Below, piece by piece: positions 26,775-37,303 of a stretch of 44,744 nucleotides of DNA. The translations under genes were made by a program, and so were the position numbers. The DNA lies in the NCBI GenBank assembly GCA_003136395.1, contig PLEH01000151.1, positions 7,871-52,614 of the forward strand, written 5' to 3'. Source of the stretch: Phenylobacterium sp. Lineage in GTDB: Bacteria; Pseudomonadota; Alphaproteobacteria; Caulobacterales; Caulobacteraceae. A model generated the notes under the pieces. That model searched no databases. It was not told where the DNA came from and saw only the letters and a list, made by a program, of their open reading frames with translations. Each line of letters opens with the position of its first letter. Position 1 is the first letter of the stretch.

Positions 26775-27920
26775 TCAGGAAACCGTGGCCTTGACCTGTG
26801 AGTCCGAGCCGGTGAGGGCCACAATCTCGTCGGCGGCGAAGCCCCAGTCGAGCAGAGCCTCCCGGTCGTGAGCTCCGATGGCAGGCGGCGGCCCCTGGAT
26901 CGCGCCGGGGGTCACTGAGAACCGCGGGGCAGGTGCGGGTTGGATAACCCCGGCCACTTCCACGAAGGTCTGACGCGCAGCGTTGTGCGGATGCTTCGGC
27001 GCCTCGTCGAGGTCGAGCACAGGCGCGAAACAGACGTCGGTGCCGTCCATGATCTCGCACCATTGGGCCTGGGTCTTGCCGGCGATGGCCTTGGCGAGTT
27101 TTTCGCGAAGCTGCGGCCAGATCGAAAGGTCCATCTGGCGGGCGAACTCCGGATCGGTGATGCCGGTCTTCTCCAGCAGCAACGCATAGAACTGCGGTTC
27201 GATGGAGCCGATGGAGATCCACTTCCCGTCGGCGCACTGGTAGGTGTCATAGAAGTGGGCGCCGCCATCCAGCAGGTTCTGCCGCCGCTCTTCCTTCCAC
27301 ATGCCCGAGGCCTTGAAGCCGTAGAACATGGCCATCAGCGAGGCGGCCCCGTCGCTCATGGCGCAGTCGATCACCTGACCCTGGCCGGTCTCACGCGCCT
27401 GGATCACGCCGGCCAGCAGGCCGAAGGCGAGGTAGAGCGCCCCGCCGCCGAAGTCCCCCACCAGGTTCAGCGGCGGGACGGGCTTTTCCGCCGTGCCGAT
27501 GGCGTGCAGCGCGCCGGTGATGGCGATGTAGTTCATGTCGTGCCCGGCGGCGTTGGCGTAGGGCCCGGTCTGGCCCCAGCCGGTCATCCGGCCGAACACC
27601 AGCTTCGGGTTGCGCTTGAGCGCCACCTCCGGGCCCAGGCCCAGCCGCTCCATGACGCCGGGCCGGAAGCCCTCGAAGATGGCGTCGGCTTTTTCCATCA
27701 GCTTCAGGCAGGCCTCGATAGCCGCCGGGCTCTTCAGATCCAGGGCCACGGAGCGGCGGCCGCGTGACGTGATATCGGTGGGCGCGCCGCCGCGCCCGCC
27801 CTTGCGGTCGATCCGCACCACGTCGGCGCCCAGGTCGGACAGCAGCATGCCGCAGAACGGCCCCGGCCCGATGCCGGCGAACTCCACGACCTTCAATCCC
27901 GTCAGCGGTCCCTGGCGCAT
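26775..27920 (-). CDS. CaiB/BaiF CoA-transferase family protein (alpha-methylacyl-CoA racemase-like)
   Basis: [39 protein letters not shown]...[27 protein letters not shown]. Confidence 0.93.
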   Translation of the reverse strand: MRQGPLTGLKVVEFAGIGPGPFCGMLLSDLGADVVRIDRKGGRGGAPTDITSRGRRSVALDLKSPAAIEACLKLMEKADAIFEGFRPGVMERLGLGPEVALKRNPKLVFGRMTGWGQTGPYANAAGHDMNYIAITGALHAIGTAEKPVPPLNLVGDFGGGALYLAFGLLAGVIQARETGQGQVIDCAMSDGAASLMAMFYGFKASGMWKEERRQNLLDGGAHFYDTYQCADGKWISIGSIEPQFYALLLEKTGITDPEFARQMDLSIWPQLREKLAKAIAGKTQAQWCEIMDGTDVCFAPVLDLDEAPKHPHNAARQTFVEVAGVIQPAPAPRFSVTPGAIQGPPPAIGAHDREALLDWGFAADEIVALTGSDSQVKATVS

Positions 27921-27984
27921 TTCGTCACTCCCTTGTTGGCGCGAATAAAGCGCCCTGCCCTTCGGTCAGCCAAGCACCGCCTGT

Positions 27985-28767
27985 CTAGCCGCCACCCGGC
28001 AAGGTCTGGCCGTCGTCGATGATGAAGAGTTGCCCGGTGATCGCCGACGCCGCCGGGCCCGCCAGCATCAGAATGGCCGCATCCAGATCGCTCTCCTGCA
28101 TCAGCCGCCGGCGCGGGAAGCGCTTGAGCTGCGCCGCGCCGCCCTCGGTGGCAAACCATTCGTCGTTGATCCCGCTGAGGATGTAGCCAGGCCCCAGCGC
28201 ATTGACCGATATCCCTCGCCGCGCCCATTCGCGCGCCATCACCCGGGTCATCATGGCCACCGCGGCCTTCGAGGCGCAGTAGGCCGACAGGCCCGGCAGG
28301 TTGGTCTGGGCGGCCACCGAGGCGATGTTGACGATCCGCCCCTCCCCGCGTTCGGCGACGCCGGACGCCAGCATGCGCTGGGCCGCGGCCTGGGCGGCGA
28401 AGTAGACGCCACGGACATTGACGTCGAAGGTCTCGTCGAATTGCTCGATGGTCATTTCCAGCGCCATGCCGTCGCCCCCAACGCCGGCGTTGTTGATCAG
28501 GATGGAAATCGGCCCCAACGCCGTCTCGATCTCGTCGAACGCCGGTGCGATCGACTTGGCGTCCGCGACATCCAGCCGCAGGGCCATGGCGCGGTGGCCC
28601 TGGCCGGCCAATTCGCCCGCCAGCGCCTCGATCTTGTCCATTCTGCGGGCGGTCAGGGCCACGGCGGCCCCCTCAGACGCCAGCAGCTTGGCGAAATGGG
28701 CGCCCAGCCCACCTGAGGCCCCGGTCACCACCGCAACCTGACCTTGCAGACTTGCCCCCATCTTCAA
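27985..28767 (-). CDS. SDR-family oxidoreductase
   Basis: VVTGASGGLGAHFAKLL, NNAGVGG, YCASKAAV. Confidence 0.95.
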   Translation of the reverse strand: MKMGASLQGQVAVVTGASGGLGAHFAKLLASEGAAVALTARRMDKIEALAGELAGQGHRAMALRLDVADAKSIAPAFDEIETALGPISILINNAGVGGDGMALEMTIEQFDETFDVNVRGVYFAAQAAAQRMLASGVAERGEGRIVNIASVAAQTNLPGLSAYCASKAAVAMMTRVMAREWARRGISVNALGPGYILSGINDEWFATEGGAAQLKRFPRRRLMQESDLDAAILMLAGPAASAITGQLFIIDDGQTLPGGG

Positions 28768-28871
28768 CCTCCTTAACCCTTCTCTCGCTGTCGTATCCTA
28801 CCGTGTCCGTCTATCTTGGCGCGGCCCGAGTCATGTTTTCGAGATAAGTCTCCCCCAGTGAAAGAGGACAG

Positions 28872-30203
28872 ATGCCGATAAGCGTCCAGGCGCGCATTCT
28901 GATCGTCGCGCGGGACGACACCCTGGCGGGTCCGCTCGCCGAGGGATTGGACCGTCTTGGCTGGCGCACGATCACGGCGCGAGGCCGGTTTGCGGCGGTC
29001 ACCGCGATCACCGACCTGCAGATCGAGGGCGCGATCATCGACCTGCGCGGCGTCGGTGAAGAGGCGCTCGGTCTGGCGCGGCGCCTCAAGGCCGCCTGCG
29101 CGCCGCGCCGGCTTCCGGTCATCGCCATCGGCGATCCCGACCCGATCCTCGAAACCTATGGCTTCGACGTGACGCTCGCCGCCCCGCTGCATCCCGCCCA
29201 GGCGGCGATGCGCCTGGAGACCCTGGTGCGCACCGCCGTCGCCGAGGAGGAGTTCGAGCTCCGCGCAGAGACCTTCGCCGAGTTCGGCCGCAAGTTCGAT
29301 CCGCCGGAAATCGATGTCAGCCCCTATCGGGTCCTGGCCATCGGCGAACCGGCGCCGCAGTTCCTGGCGCTTTCCAACGCCCTGCTGCGCAACGGCGCCG
29401 ACGTGGTCGGGGCGTTCACCGCCTACACCGCCTTTGACTACCTGCATGAGCGGATTTTCGACGCGGTTGTGCTGTGGGCCGGCGACAATCCTCAGGAGGC
29501 GCTGTCGATCGCCGCGGGTCTGCGCCGCAACACCCGCCTCTATCACACGCCCGCGCTCCTCTACATGCGCAAGGAGACCTACGTGACAACGTCGGAGGCC
29601 TTCCATCGCGGGCTCTCCGATGTGGCCTCACCCGAGACACCGGAGAGTGAAACCGCCCGCCGGGTCGTCGAGCTCGCCCGCAGCTACCGCCGCCAGATGG
29701 GCGTGCGGCAGGCCCTCGAACAGGCCCGCGGCTCCGGCCTGATGGATCCCGCCACGGGGCTCTTCACCCAGGACCTGTTCGCCGCCCACCTGGGCCGCCT
29801 CGCGCAGGCCGCCAAGCTCCGCAACCGCGCGCTCAGCGTTTGCGTCCTCAAGGTCGCCGACAAGCCGGAACTGAAGGCCGCCCGCGCCTCGGGCTGGCTC
29901 GACCGCGCCATCCCCCAGATCGGCTCGATGATCGGGCGCCTCGTGCGGGTGGAGGACACCGCTGCGCGGCTAGGCCCGGAAGTCTTCGCGCTCGCGCTCC
30001 CCAACACCCCTGGCCCCAAGGGCCGGCTGGCCGGCGAGCGGATCGCCGCGGTGATCGGCTGCACCGCGTTCGAAGCAGGTGACGGCAATACTCCATTCGT
30101 GGTGGAGTTCGATCTTGGAGTCGCCCCGGTGACCTCTGCCGAGACCGCCGGTCGCGCGCTGGAGGAGGCTGCGGCGCACGCCCACGGATTGAAAGCCAGC
30201 TGA
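28872..30203 (+). CDS. popA: PopA-like REC-REC-degenerate GGDEF protein
   Basis: Two receiver-like domains (AIIDLRG in REC1) then a GGDEF fold with active site replaced by GPEVF but an I-site-like RVED at canonical spacing. Confidence 0.7.
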   Translation: MPISVQARILIVARDDTLAGPLAEGLDRLGWRTITARGRFAAVTAITDLQIEGAIIDLRGVGEEALGLARRLKAACAPRRLPVIAIGDPDPILETYGFDVTLAAPLHPAQAAMRLETLVRTAVAEEEFELRAETFAEFGRKFDPPEIDVSPYRVLAIGEPAPQFLALSNALLRNGADVVGAFTAYTAFDYLHERIFDAVVLWAGDNPQEALSIAAGLRRNTRLYHTPALLYMRKETYVTTSEAFHRGLSDVASPETPESETARRVVELARSYRRQMGVRQALEQARGSGLMDPATGLFTQDLFAAHLGRLAQAAKLRNRALSVCVLKVADKPELKAARASGWLDRAIPQIGSMIGRLVRVEDTAARLGPEVFALALPNTPGPKGRLAGERIAAVIGCTAFEAGDGNTPFVVEFDLGVAPVTSAETAGRALEEAAAHAHGLKAS

Positions 30204-30727
30204 TGCCCCCAACGCCGACGAACGCGCCCGCCTGGGCCGCCCTGATTCCCCTCGTCGTGATCGCCCTGGTGATCCTGCGCAATTCCCGGGCCCGCCGGCT
30301 GCGGATCGAGGGCCTCTGGGTCTCCCCGGTGATCATCCTGGCGCTCGTCGGCCTGTCGTTCAGCCAGCAGGCCGTGCCGACCCCGCTGATGCTCGGCATC
30401 GACATCGCAGCCCTGGTGGCCGGCGCCGGCGTCGGCTGGTGGCGCGCGCGGTTCACGACCATCACCGTCGATCCCGCAACCCATGAGCTGACCAGCAAGG
30501 CCTCGGCGCTCGGCATGCTGGTGATCCTGGGCGTCTTCGCCGTGCGCTACGGCGTCCGCATGTACGCCACGCAGAGCGCCGGCGCGCTGGGCGTTTCGGC
30601 CAACGCCATCGCCGACGCCGCCCTGGTGATTTCCGTGGGTCTCGTCTGCGCCCAGCGGCTGGAGATCGCGCTCAGGGCCACCCGCCTGCTGAACGAGGCG
30701 CGGGCCGCAACGTCCAGCGCCAGCTAG
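30203..30727 (+). CDS. DUF1453/CcdC-like membrane protein
   Basis: Multiple TM helices; VVIALVILRNSRARRLRIEGLWVSPV. Confidence 0.65.
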   Translation: MPPTPTNAPAWAALIPLVVIALVILRNSRARRLRIEGLWVSPVIILALVGLSFSQQAVPTPLMLGIDIAALVAGAGVGWWRARFTTITVDPATHELTSKASALGMLVILGVFAVRYGVRMYATQSAGALGVSANAIADAALVISVGLVCAQRLEIALRATRLLNEARAATSSAS

Positions 30728-30960
30728 GGCGTCTTCGCCGCCGCGGCCGCCGCCTGCAGCCTCTGCCCGATCTCGGTGACGGCCTCGTCCCGCGCGCCCG
30801 CCCCACCCAGAATCTCCGCCAGGATCGCGATCAGCGCGTCCGGCCGGATCGGCTTGGCCAGATGATAGTTGGCCCCCGCGGCGCGCGTCGCGGCCATGTG
30901 CTCGGCCAGGGCGTCGGCGGTCAGCGCGACGATGGGGACCGGAGCCCCGGACCGCGCGGC
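30724..30960 (-). pseudogene. C-terminal fragment of a receiver (REC) domain protein, no start codon
   Basis: Hand-read, in frame directly after mfd stop: AARSGAPVPIVALTADALAEHMAATRAAGANYHLAKPIRPDALIAILAEILGGAGARDEAVTEIGQRLQAAAAAAKTP*. Confidence 0.75.
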
Positions 30961-33900
30961 CTAGGCGGCGAGTCGGGCCAGCTCGGTGAGCACGCGCTCG
31001 GCCGCACCCAGCCGCTGTTCCGGCGTCTCCCACTCGCCCTTCACCACCACCTTGTTGTCCGGGCGGACGCGCCAGGCGACTTGATTCTGGCTGACGAACT
31101 CGATGAGCGCGCCGGGGTTCTTGAAGTCGTCGTTGCGGAACGAGACGACCGCGCCCTTCGGTCCCACGTCGATCTTGGCGACATTGGCCTCGCGGCAGAG
31201 ACCCTTGATGGCCACAACCTTCAGGAGCTGGCCCGCCTCAGGCGGCAGCGGCCCGAAGCGGTCGATCAGTTCGGCGGCCAACGCCTCGCGGTCCTGCGCC
31301 TTCTCGGCGTCCGACAGACGGCGGTAGAGCGACAGGCGCACATTGAGATCGGGAACGTATTCCTCGGGGATCAGCACGGCGGCGCCAGTGTTGATCTGCG
31401 GCGACCAGCCCCGGTCGTTCTCGAGCCCTTCCTGGCCGGCGCGGGTCTTCAGCTCGTTGACAGCATCCTCCAGCATCTGCTGGTAGAGCTCGACGCCGAT
31501 CTCGCGGATGTGACCGGACTGCTCCTCGCCGAGCAGGTTGCCGCCGCCCCGAATATCCAGGTCGTGGCTGGCGAGCTGGAAGCCCGCCCCCAGGCTGTCC
31601 AGCGACTGCAGCACCTTCAGCCGCCGCTCAGCCGACAGGGTGATCTGCTTTTCCGCGGGCGTCGTCATATAGGCATAGGCGCGGCTCTTGGCCCGCCCGA
31701 CGCGTCCGCGCAGCTGGTAGAGCTGAGACAGGCCGAACATGTCGGCGCGATGAATGATCAGGGTGTTGGCGGTGGGGATATCGAGGCCGCTCTCCACGAT
31801 CGTCGTCGAGAGCAGGACGTCGTACTGGCCGTCATAGAAGGCGCTCATCACCTCCTCGAGCTGGGTCGGCGCCAGCTGGCCGTGGCCGACCACGAACTTC
31901 ACCTCCGGCACCTGCTCGCGCAGGAAGCGGGCCAGTTCCGGCAGGTCCGAGACGCGCGGGGCCACATAATAGGCCTGGCCGCCGCGGTACTTCTCGCGCA
32001 GCAGCGCCTCGCGGACCACGACCGGGTCCCAGGGGGTGATGTAGGTGCGGACCGCCAGACGATCCACCGGCGGGGTGGCGATGATCGACATCTCGCGGAT
32101 GCCCGACAGCGACATCTGCAGGGTTCGCGGGATCGGTGTCGCGGTCAGCGTCAGCATGTGCACGTCGGCGCGAAGCTCCTTGAGCTTCTCCTTGTGCTTG
32201 ACCCCGAAGTGCTGCTCCTCGTCGACCACCACCAAGCCCAGGTTGCGGAAACCCACCTGCTTGGAGAGCACCGCGTGGGTGCCGACGACGATCTCCACTT
32301 CGCCGTTCTTCAGCATTTCGCGGGTCTCGGCCGCCTCGCGGGCCGGAACCAGGCGCGAGAGCCGGCGCACCTTCACCGGCCAGCCCTCGAAGCGTTCGGT
32401 GAAGGTCTTGAAGTGCTGGCGGGCGAGCAGGGTCGTGGGCGCGACGATCACCACCTGCTGGCCGCTCATGGCGACCACGAAGGCCGCGCGCAACGCCACC
32501 TCGGTCTTGCCGAAGCCTACGTCGCCGCAGATCAGCCGATCCATGGGCTTGCCGGCCCCGAGGTCCTCCAACACGTCGCCGATGGCGATCAGCTGGTCCT
32601 CGGTCTCCTCGTAGGGGAAGCGCGCGCAGAACTCGTCAAAGACGCCGTGCGGCGGGTCCACCGGATCGGTGACGCGGGTGGCGCGCTCGGCCGCGATACG
32701 GATCAGGCCCTCGGCCATCTCTCGCAGGCGGGTCTTGGCGCGGGCCTTGCGCGCCTGCCAGGCCGCCCCGCCCAGCCGGTCGAGGATCACACCCTCGGTC
32801 TCCGCGCCGTAGCGGGTCAGAAGGTCGATGTTTTCCACCGGCAGGTAGAGCTTGGACTCCCCGCCGTACTGGATCTCCAGGCAATCGTGCGGCGCCCCCT
32901 GCACGTCCAGGGTCTTCAGGCCGTCATAGCGTCCGATGCCGTGGTCGATGTGGACCACCAGGTCCCCGGGGGTCAGTGAAGAGGCTTCGGCCAGGAAGTT
33001 GGACGCGCGCCGCCGCCGTCTCGGCCGCGCCAGGCGGTCGCCCAGGATGTCGGTCTCGGAGATGACCGCCAGCGTCTCGGTCTCGAAGCCGGACTCCAGC
33101 GGCAGCACCACCCGCTGCGGCGTCTTCGGACTGGCCGCCTTGGCCGCGTCCCAATAGGCGGCGAAGGGCGCGTCCCTGAGCCCATGGTCGGCCAGCATGG
33201 AGCCCAGACGATCGGAAGAACCCTCGGTCCAGGAGGCGAACAGCACGCGCTTGCCGCCGGCCGAGAGCGCCTTGGCGTGCTCGGCGGTCGCCTCGAAGAG
33301 GTTGACGCTGTCCTTCTGCCGCTCGGGCGCGAAGCTGCGTCCGGCGCGGGCGCCCATGTCGATGACCGTGTCGCCCTCGGCCTCGTTGAACGACGAGAAC
33401 CGCCGCGTGGCGCGCTTGGCCAGCAGGGCCTGCAATTCGTCGGCGGTCAGATAGAGCTTGTCGGGTGCGAGCGGGTGGTATTGCGCCTTTCGGTCGGCCT
33501 GGGCGCGGCTCTCGTGGGCGTCCTTGATCAGCGCCAGCCGCTCGTCGCGGGCTTCGCGGGAGAGGTGATCGAGCGCGATCACGGCGTCGGTCGGCAGATA
33601 GTCCAGCAACGTCGCCATGGTCGGGTAGAACAGCGGCAGCCAATGCTCCATGCCGGCCCGGCGGCCACCTTCGGAGACGGTCGCATAGAGCGGGTCGTCG
33701 CCGGCCGCGCCGAAGGTCTCCAGGTAGCCGGACCGGAAGCGCGAGATCGCCTCCTTGTCGAGCAGGGCCTCGCTGACCGGCAGCAGGCTCACCTCGTGCA
33801 GCTGCTTCGTCGACCTCTGGGTCTCGGGGTCGAAGGCGCGGATGGATTCCAGGGTGTCGCCGAACAGGTCCAGCCGCACCGGCTCATCGGCCGACGGCGG

Positions 33901-34479
33901 GAAGACGTCGATCACACCGCCGCGGATCGCGAACTCGCCCTTCTCCGAAACCGTCGAGGCGCGCTGGTAGCCGTTGATCGCGAAATAGGCTTCCAGATCG
34001 GCGATCTCGACCACATTGCCCGCATGGGCCGAATAGCTCGCCCGTTTGACCGAGCTCTGCGGCGGCACCCGCTGCACCAGCGCCGGCACGGACGTGACCA
34101 GCAGGCGCGTCTTCCCGTCGAGGCCCTTGCTCAGTCGCGAGAGCGCCGTCATCCGCTGGGCGGCGATCCCCGCCGAAGGGCCGATCCGGTCGTAGGGTAG
34201 GCAATCCCAGGCCGGGAAGGTCAGGACCTCGACCTCCGGCGCAAAGAACCGGAAGGCGTCGACAAAGGCCGACAGCCGCGCCCCGTCCCGGGCCACGAAC
34301 ACCGACAGGCCTTTGCGGGCGCGCACGATGTCAGCCATCACCAGGGCGTCGAAGCCCTCCGGCGCGCCGACCAGATCGAGCCGGCCCGGATCCTCGGCCA
34401 CGCGTCGCATCTCGGCTGCGCTGATCGGGCGCGAACCGTCAGCCGCCACGGTCATCGCCGCGGATCGCATGAGCTTCAA
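30961..34479 (-). CDS. mfd: Transcription-repair coupling factor
   Basis: 1172 aa; CarD-like domain LTPGDLVVHIDHGIGRYDGL, ICGDVGFGKTEVALRAAF, DEEQHFGVKHKE, RGRVGRAKSRAYAYM; possible alternative start at 34455. Confidence 0.97.
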   Translation of the reverse strand: MKLMRSAAMTVAADGSRPISAAEMRRVAEDPGRLDLVGAPEGFDALVMADIVRARKGLSVFVARDGARLSAFVDAFRFFAPEVEVLTFPAWDCLPYDRIGPSAGIAAQRMTALSRLSKGLDGKTRLLVTSVPALVQRVPPQSSVKRASYSAHAGNVVEIADLEAYFAINGYQRASTVSEKGEFAIRGGVIDVFPPSADEPVRLDLFGDTLESIRAFDPETQRSTKQLHEVSLLPVSEALLDKEAISRFRSGYLETFGAAGDDPLYATVSEGGRRAGMEHWLPLFYPTMATLLDYLPTDAVIALDHLSREARDERLALIKDAHESRAQADRKAQYHPLAPDKLYLTADELQALLAKRATRRFSSFNEAEGDTVIDMGARAGRSFAPERQKDSVNLFEATAEHAKALSAGGKRVLFASWTEGSSDRLGSMLADHGLRDAPFAAYWDAAKAASPKTPQRVVLPLESGFETETLAVISETDILGDRLARPRRRRRASNFLAEASSLTPGDLVVHIDHGIGRYDGLKTLDVQGAPHDCLEIQYGGESKLYLPVENIDLLTRYGAETEGVILDRLGGAAWQARKARAKTRLREMAEGLIRIAAERATRVTDPVDPPHGVFDEFCARFPYEETEDQLIAIGDVLEDLGAGKPMDRLICGDVGFGKTEVALRAAFVVAMSGQQVVIVAPTTLLARQHFKTFTERFEGWPVKVRRLSRLVPAREAAETREMLKNGEVEIVVGTHAVLSKQVGFRNLGLVVVDEEQHFGVKHKEKLKELRADVHMLTLTATPIPRTLQMSLSGIREMSIIATPPVDRLAVRTYITPWDPVVVREALLREKYRGGQAYYVAPRVSDLPELARFLREQVPEVKFVVGHGQLAPTQLEEVMSAFYDGQYDVLLSTTIVESGLDIPTANTLIIHRADMFGLSQLYQLRGRVGRAKSRAYAYMTTPAEKQITLSAERRLKVLQSLDSLGAGFQLASHDLDIRGGGNLLGEEQSGHIREIGVELYQQMLEDAVNELKTRAGQEGLENDRGWSPQINTGAAVLIPEEYVPDLNVRLSLYRRLSDAEKAQDREALAAELIDRFGPLPPEAGQLLKVVAIKGLCREANVAKIDVGPKGAVVSFRNDDFKNPGALIEFVSQNQVAWRVRPDNKVVVKGEWETPEQRLGAAERVLTELARLAA

Positions 34480-34732
34480 ACCGGAACTCTTTGATCCGGT
34501 TCATGATCTCCGTATCAAATTCCGGAGGAGTCGGCGCCGTTCCGACGATCCAGCGATAGAGGTCCTGGTCGGGAACTTCGAGCATGACCTCGAACCAGTC
34601 CAGTTCTGCAGGGGAGAACGCGGAGACGTGCTTGTCCGCGAACGGCCCCAAAATGAGGTCCGCTTCCCTGAAGCCCCGGCGCCAGGCGCGGAACCTCAGC
34701 TTCTTCAGCCGGGCGTCGTCCATGTCAGTCAT
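34439..34732 (-). CDS. sdhE: FAD assembly factor SdhE
   Basis: KKLRFRAWRRGFREADLILGPFADKH...LDWFEVMLEVPDQDLYRWIVG. Confidence 0.93.
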   Translation of the reverse strand: MTDMDDARLKKLRFRAWRRGFREADLILGPFADKHVSAFSPAELDWFEVMLEVPDQDLYRWIVGTAPTPPEFDTEIMNRIKEFRFEAHAIRGDDRGG

Positions 34733-34808
34733 CGAGAGGTCGCGGATATAGAGCGCGCGGCGCCCCTTTACCAGCCAAGGAAAGGCGCCAGTCGGCTATG
34801 CTGCAATC

Positions 34809-36887
34809 ATGCGGCCCGAGATTCTGTTTCCGCTCTTTGCGCCCATCACCTCGCTTAAGGGGGTGGGTCCGCGCGTGGCGCCGCTGCTGGAGCGGCTGGC
34901 CGGCCCGGTGGTGCGCGATGTGCTGTTCCTGACGCCGCATTCCCTGGTGCGCCGCACGCCGGCCGACCTCTCCGCGGCGACAGACGGCCAGGTGATGACC
35001 TTCGAGGTCACCATCGACAGCCATCAGCCGGCCCGCAACAAGGCCCAGCCCCTGCGGATGCGGGTCACCGCCCCCACCGGCTTCATGACGCTGGTCTTCT
35101 TCGGCCGCTTTGCCGACCAGCTGGAGCAACGCCACCCGGTGGGCGCGCGGCGGATCATCTCCGGCAAGGTCGAGGACCGTGAATTCGGCCGCCAGATGGT
35201 CCACCCGGACTACATGGTCGCTCCGGAAAAGCGGGACGAAATCCCGCAACTGGAGGCGATCTATCCTGCTACCGAGGGCCTGCCAGCTCGCCGTGTGCGG
35301 ACCTTCGCGCTCGAGGCCCTGGCCCGCGCGCCGGAGCTGCCGGAGTGGCAGGACCCCGCCTGGTTCGCCCGCGAGCGGTTCCCCGCCTGGCGCGAGGCGC
35401 TGGCCCGCCTGCACAACCCCGAGACCGAGGCGGACCTTGCGCCCACCAGCCCGCACTACCGGCGCCTGGCCTATGACGAGCTGCTCGCGCAGCAACTGGC
35501 CATGGCCCAGCGCAAGGCCGAGCGGCGCAAGGAGCCGGCCGCCCGGATCGCCGCCAGCGATGTCGCCGCCAAGGTCCGCGCCGACCTGCCCTTCGCCTTC
35601 ACCGGCGCCCAGGACCGTGCGCTCGCCGAGATCCGCGCTGATCTTGCCGCCGGCGAGCGGATGAGCCGGCTGATCCAGGGTGATGTGGGTTCGGGCAAGA
35701 CGGTGGTGGCCATGTGCGCCATGGCCGATGTGGCGGCGGGCGGCGGCCAAAGCGCGCTGATGGCGCCCACCGAGATCCTCGCCCACCAGCACTACGAGAC
35801 GATCTCCGGTCCCCTCACCGCCCACGGCGTCGGCGTGATCCTGCTCACCGGCCGCGACAAGGGCGCGCCCAGGGCCGAGAAGCTGCGGGCGCTGCATTCA
35901 GGCGCCGCCAAGGTGGCGGTCGGCACCCACGCCCTCTTCCAGGACGACGTGGCGTTCCACCAGCTGCAGCTCGCCGTCGTCGACGAGCAGCACCGCTTTG
36001 GCGTCAGCGAGCGTCAGCGGCTGCAGACCAAGGGTCAGGCGGTCCACCTGCTGGCGATGTCCGCCACGCCCATCCCGCGGACCCTGGAGCTGACGATGTA
36101 CGGCGACCTCGACGTCAGCCGCATCGACGAGAAGCCGCCCGGCCGCACGCCGGTCGCCACGCGCGCGGCCCCCATGACCCGCATCACCGAGGTCGAGGCG
36201 CGCCTGCGCGAGGCGGTGAAGGGCGGCGCCCAGGCCTTCTGGATCTGCCCCCTGGTTTCGGAATCCGAACTGATCGACCTCAAGGCCGCCGAAACCCGCG
36301 CCCAGGAGCTGAAGCAGACCATCGGGCCTAGCGTCGGCCTGATCCACGGCAAACTACCCGCCGCCGCCAAGGATGCGGTGATGGCCGAGTTCGCCGACGG
36401 CCGGCTCTCGGTCCTGGTGGCCACCACGGTGGTCGAGGTGGGCGTCAATGTGCCCAACGCCACCATCATGGTCATCGAGCAGGCCGAGCGCTTCGGCCTA
36501 GCCCAGCTGCATCAGCTGCGCGGCCGGGTGGGCCGGGGCCGGCAGGAAAGCGCCTGTGTCCTGCTCTATGACCCCCCGCTGTCGGAGACCGCGCAGAAGC
36601 GGCTGGATATCCTGCGGCGCACCGACGACGGCTTCCTGATCGCCGAGACCGACCTGGAATTGCGCGGCGGCGGCGATGCGCTCGGCCTCAAGCAGTCCGG
36701 CTTCCCCGACTACGTCTTCGCCGATGTGCTAGGTCCCCACCGCGACCTGATCGCGGCGGCCGGCGACGACGCGCGGCTGATTGTCAATCGCGACCCGGAC
36801 CTCAAGTCCGAGCGCGGCAAGGCGCTGCAGGTGCTGCAGGAGCTGTTCGACTGGAAGGCGGGCCTCGGTCTTCGCGACGCCGGCTGA
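34809..36887 (+). CDS. recG: ATP-dependent DNA helicase RecG
   Basis: GVGPRVAPLLERL wedge domain, LIQGDVGSGKTVVAMCAM, DEQHRFGVSERQRL, LHQLRGRVGRG. Confidence 0.97.
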   Translation: MRPEILFPLFAPITSLKGVGPRVAPLLERLAGPVVRDVLFLTPHSLVRRTPADLSAATDGQVMTFEVTIDSHQPARNKAQPLRMRVTAPTGFMTLVFFGRFADQLEQRHPVGARRIISGKVEDREFGRQMVHPDYMVAPEKRDEIPQLEAIYPATEGLPARRVRTFALEALARAPELPEWQDPAWFARERFPAWREALARLHNPETEADLAPTSPHYRRLAYDELLAQQLAMAQRKAERRKEPAARIAASDVAAKVRADLPFAFTGAQDRALAEIRADLAAGERMSRLIQGDVGSGKTVVAMCAMADVAAGGGQSALMAPTEILAHQHYETISGPLTAHGVGVILLTGRDKGAPRAEKLRALHSGAAKVAVGTHALFQDDVAFHQLQLAVVDEQHRFGVSERQRLQTKGQAVHLLAMSATPIPRTLELTMYGDLDVSRIDEKPPGRTPVATRAAPMTRITEVEARLREAVKGGAQAFWICPLVSESELIDLKAAETRAQELKQTIGPSVGLIHGKLPAAAKDAVMAEFADGRLSVLVATTVVEVGVNVPNATIMVIEQAERFGLAQLHQLRGRVGRGRQESACVLLYDPPLSETAQKRLDILRRTDDGFLIAETDLELRGGGDALGLKQSGFPDYVFADVLGPHRDLIAAAGDDARLIVNRDPDLKSERGKALQVLQELFDWKAGLGLRDAG

Positions 36888-36890
36888 GCC

Positions 36891-37223
36891 TCAAGTGACG
36901 ATATGGCCACTGACGTGGCCGAAGCGGCCTTTGCGGTAGACCCAAAGGCCCTCCTGCGGACAGGCGCGCACTGCGAATTCGCCGTACCATCCCAGATCGA
37001 CTTCGGGATCGGGGTCCAGCGAGACCACCTGGTCGCCGCCCTCCAGGAACAGGCGCACCAGGGCGTCGTGCTCCGCCTCGATCCACTCGATGGTGTCGCC
37101 GCGCGCGAGGAATTCCGCGATGCGGGCGTTCAGCCGCTCGATCAGAGGGCCGGTGTCTCCACCGGACTCATATTCGGCCTGCAGGGCCTCAAGGTCGTCT
37201 TCGATTACTCGGGCTTCACTCAT
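36891..37223 (-). CDS. Hypothetical protein
   Basis: From MSEARVIEDDLEALQAEYESGG...; antisense plus ORF is less protein-like. Confidence 0.6.
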   Translation of the reverse strand: MSEARVIEDDLEALQAEYESGGDTGPLIERLNARIAEFLARGDTIEWIEAEHDALVRLFLEGGDQVVSLDPDPEVDLGWYGEFAVRACPQEGLWVYRKGRFGHVSGHIVT

Positions 37224-37303
37224 CTGACGCCTCTTTCTCGGCGTGGACGACATCGGCGGCGGGTTTCATTCCGTCGCCGGCGCGAAGCTTACGTCCGGCG
37301 CGG

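Noticed and set aside
29684-31033. 449-aa minus-strand ORF across the popA-like gene, the DUF1453-like gene and the mfd end
   Set aside because: Low-complexity shadow frame; the real minus-strand signal there is the REC fragment in a different, motif-bearing frame.
30862-32979. 705-aa plus-strand ORF antisense to mfd
   Set aside because: His/Leu/Gly-rich antisense shadow of a well-recognised mfd; no motif.
33184-35897. Long antisense ORFs over mfd and recG (33184-34200, 34725-35897)
   Set aside because: No family motif; opposite strand encodes conserved helicases.
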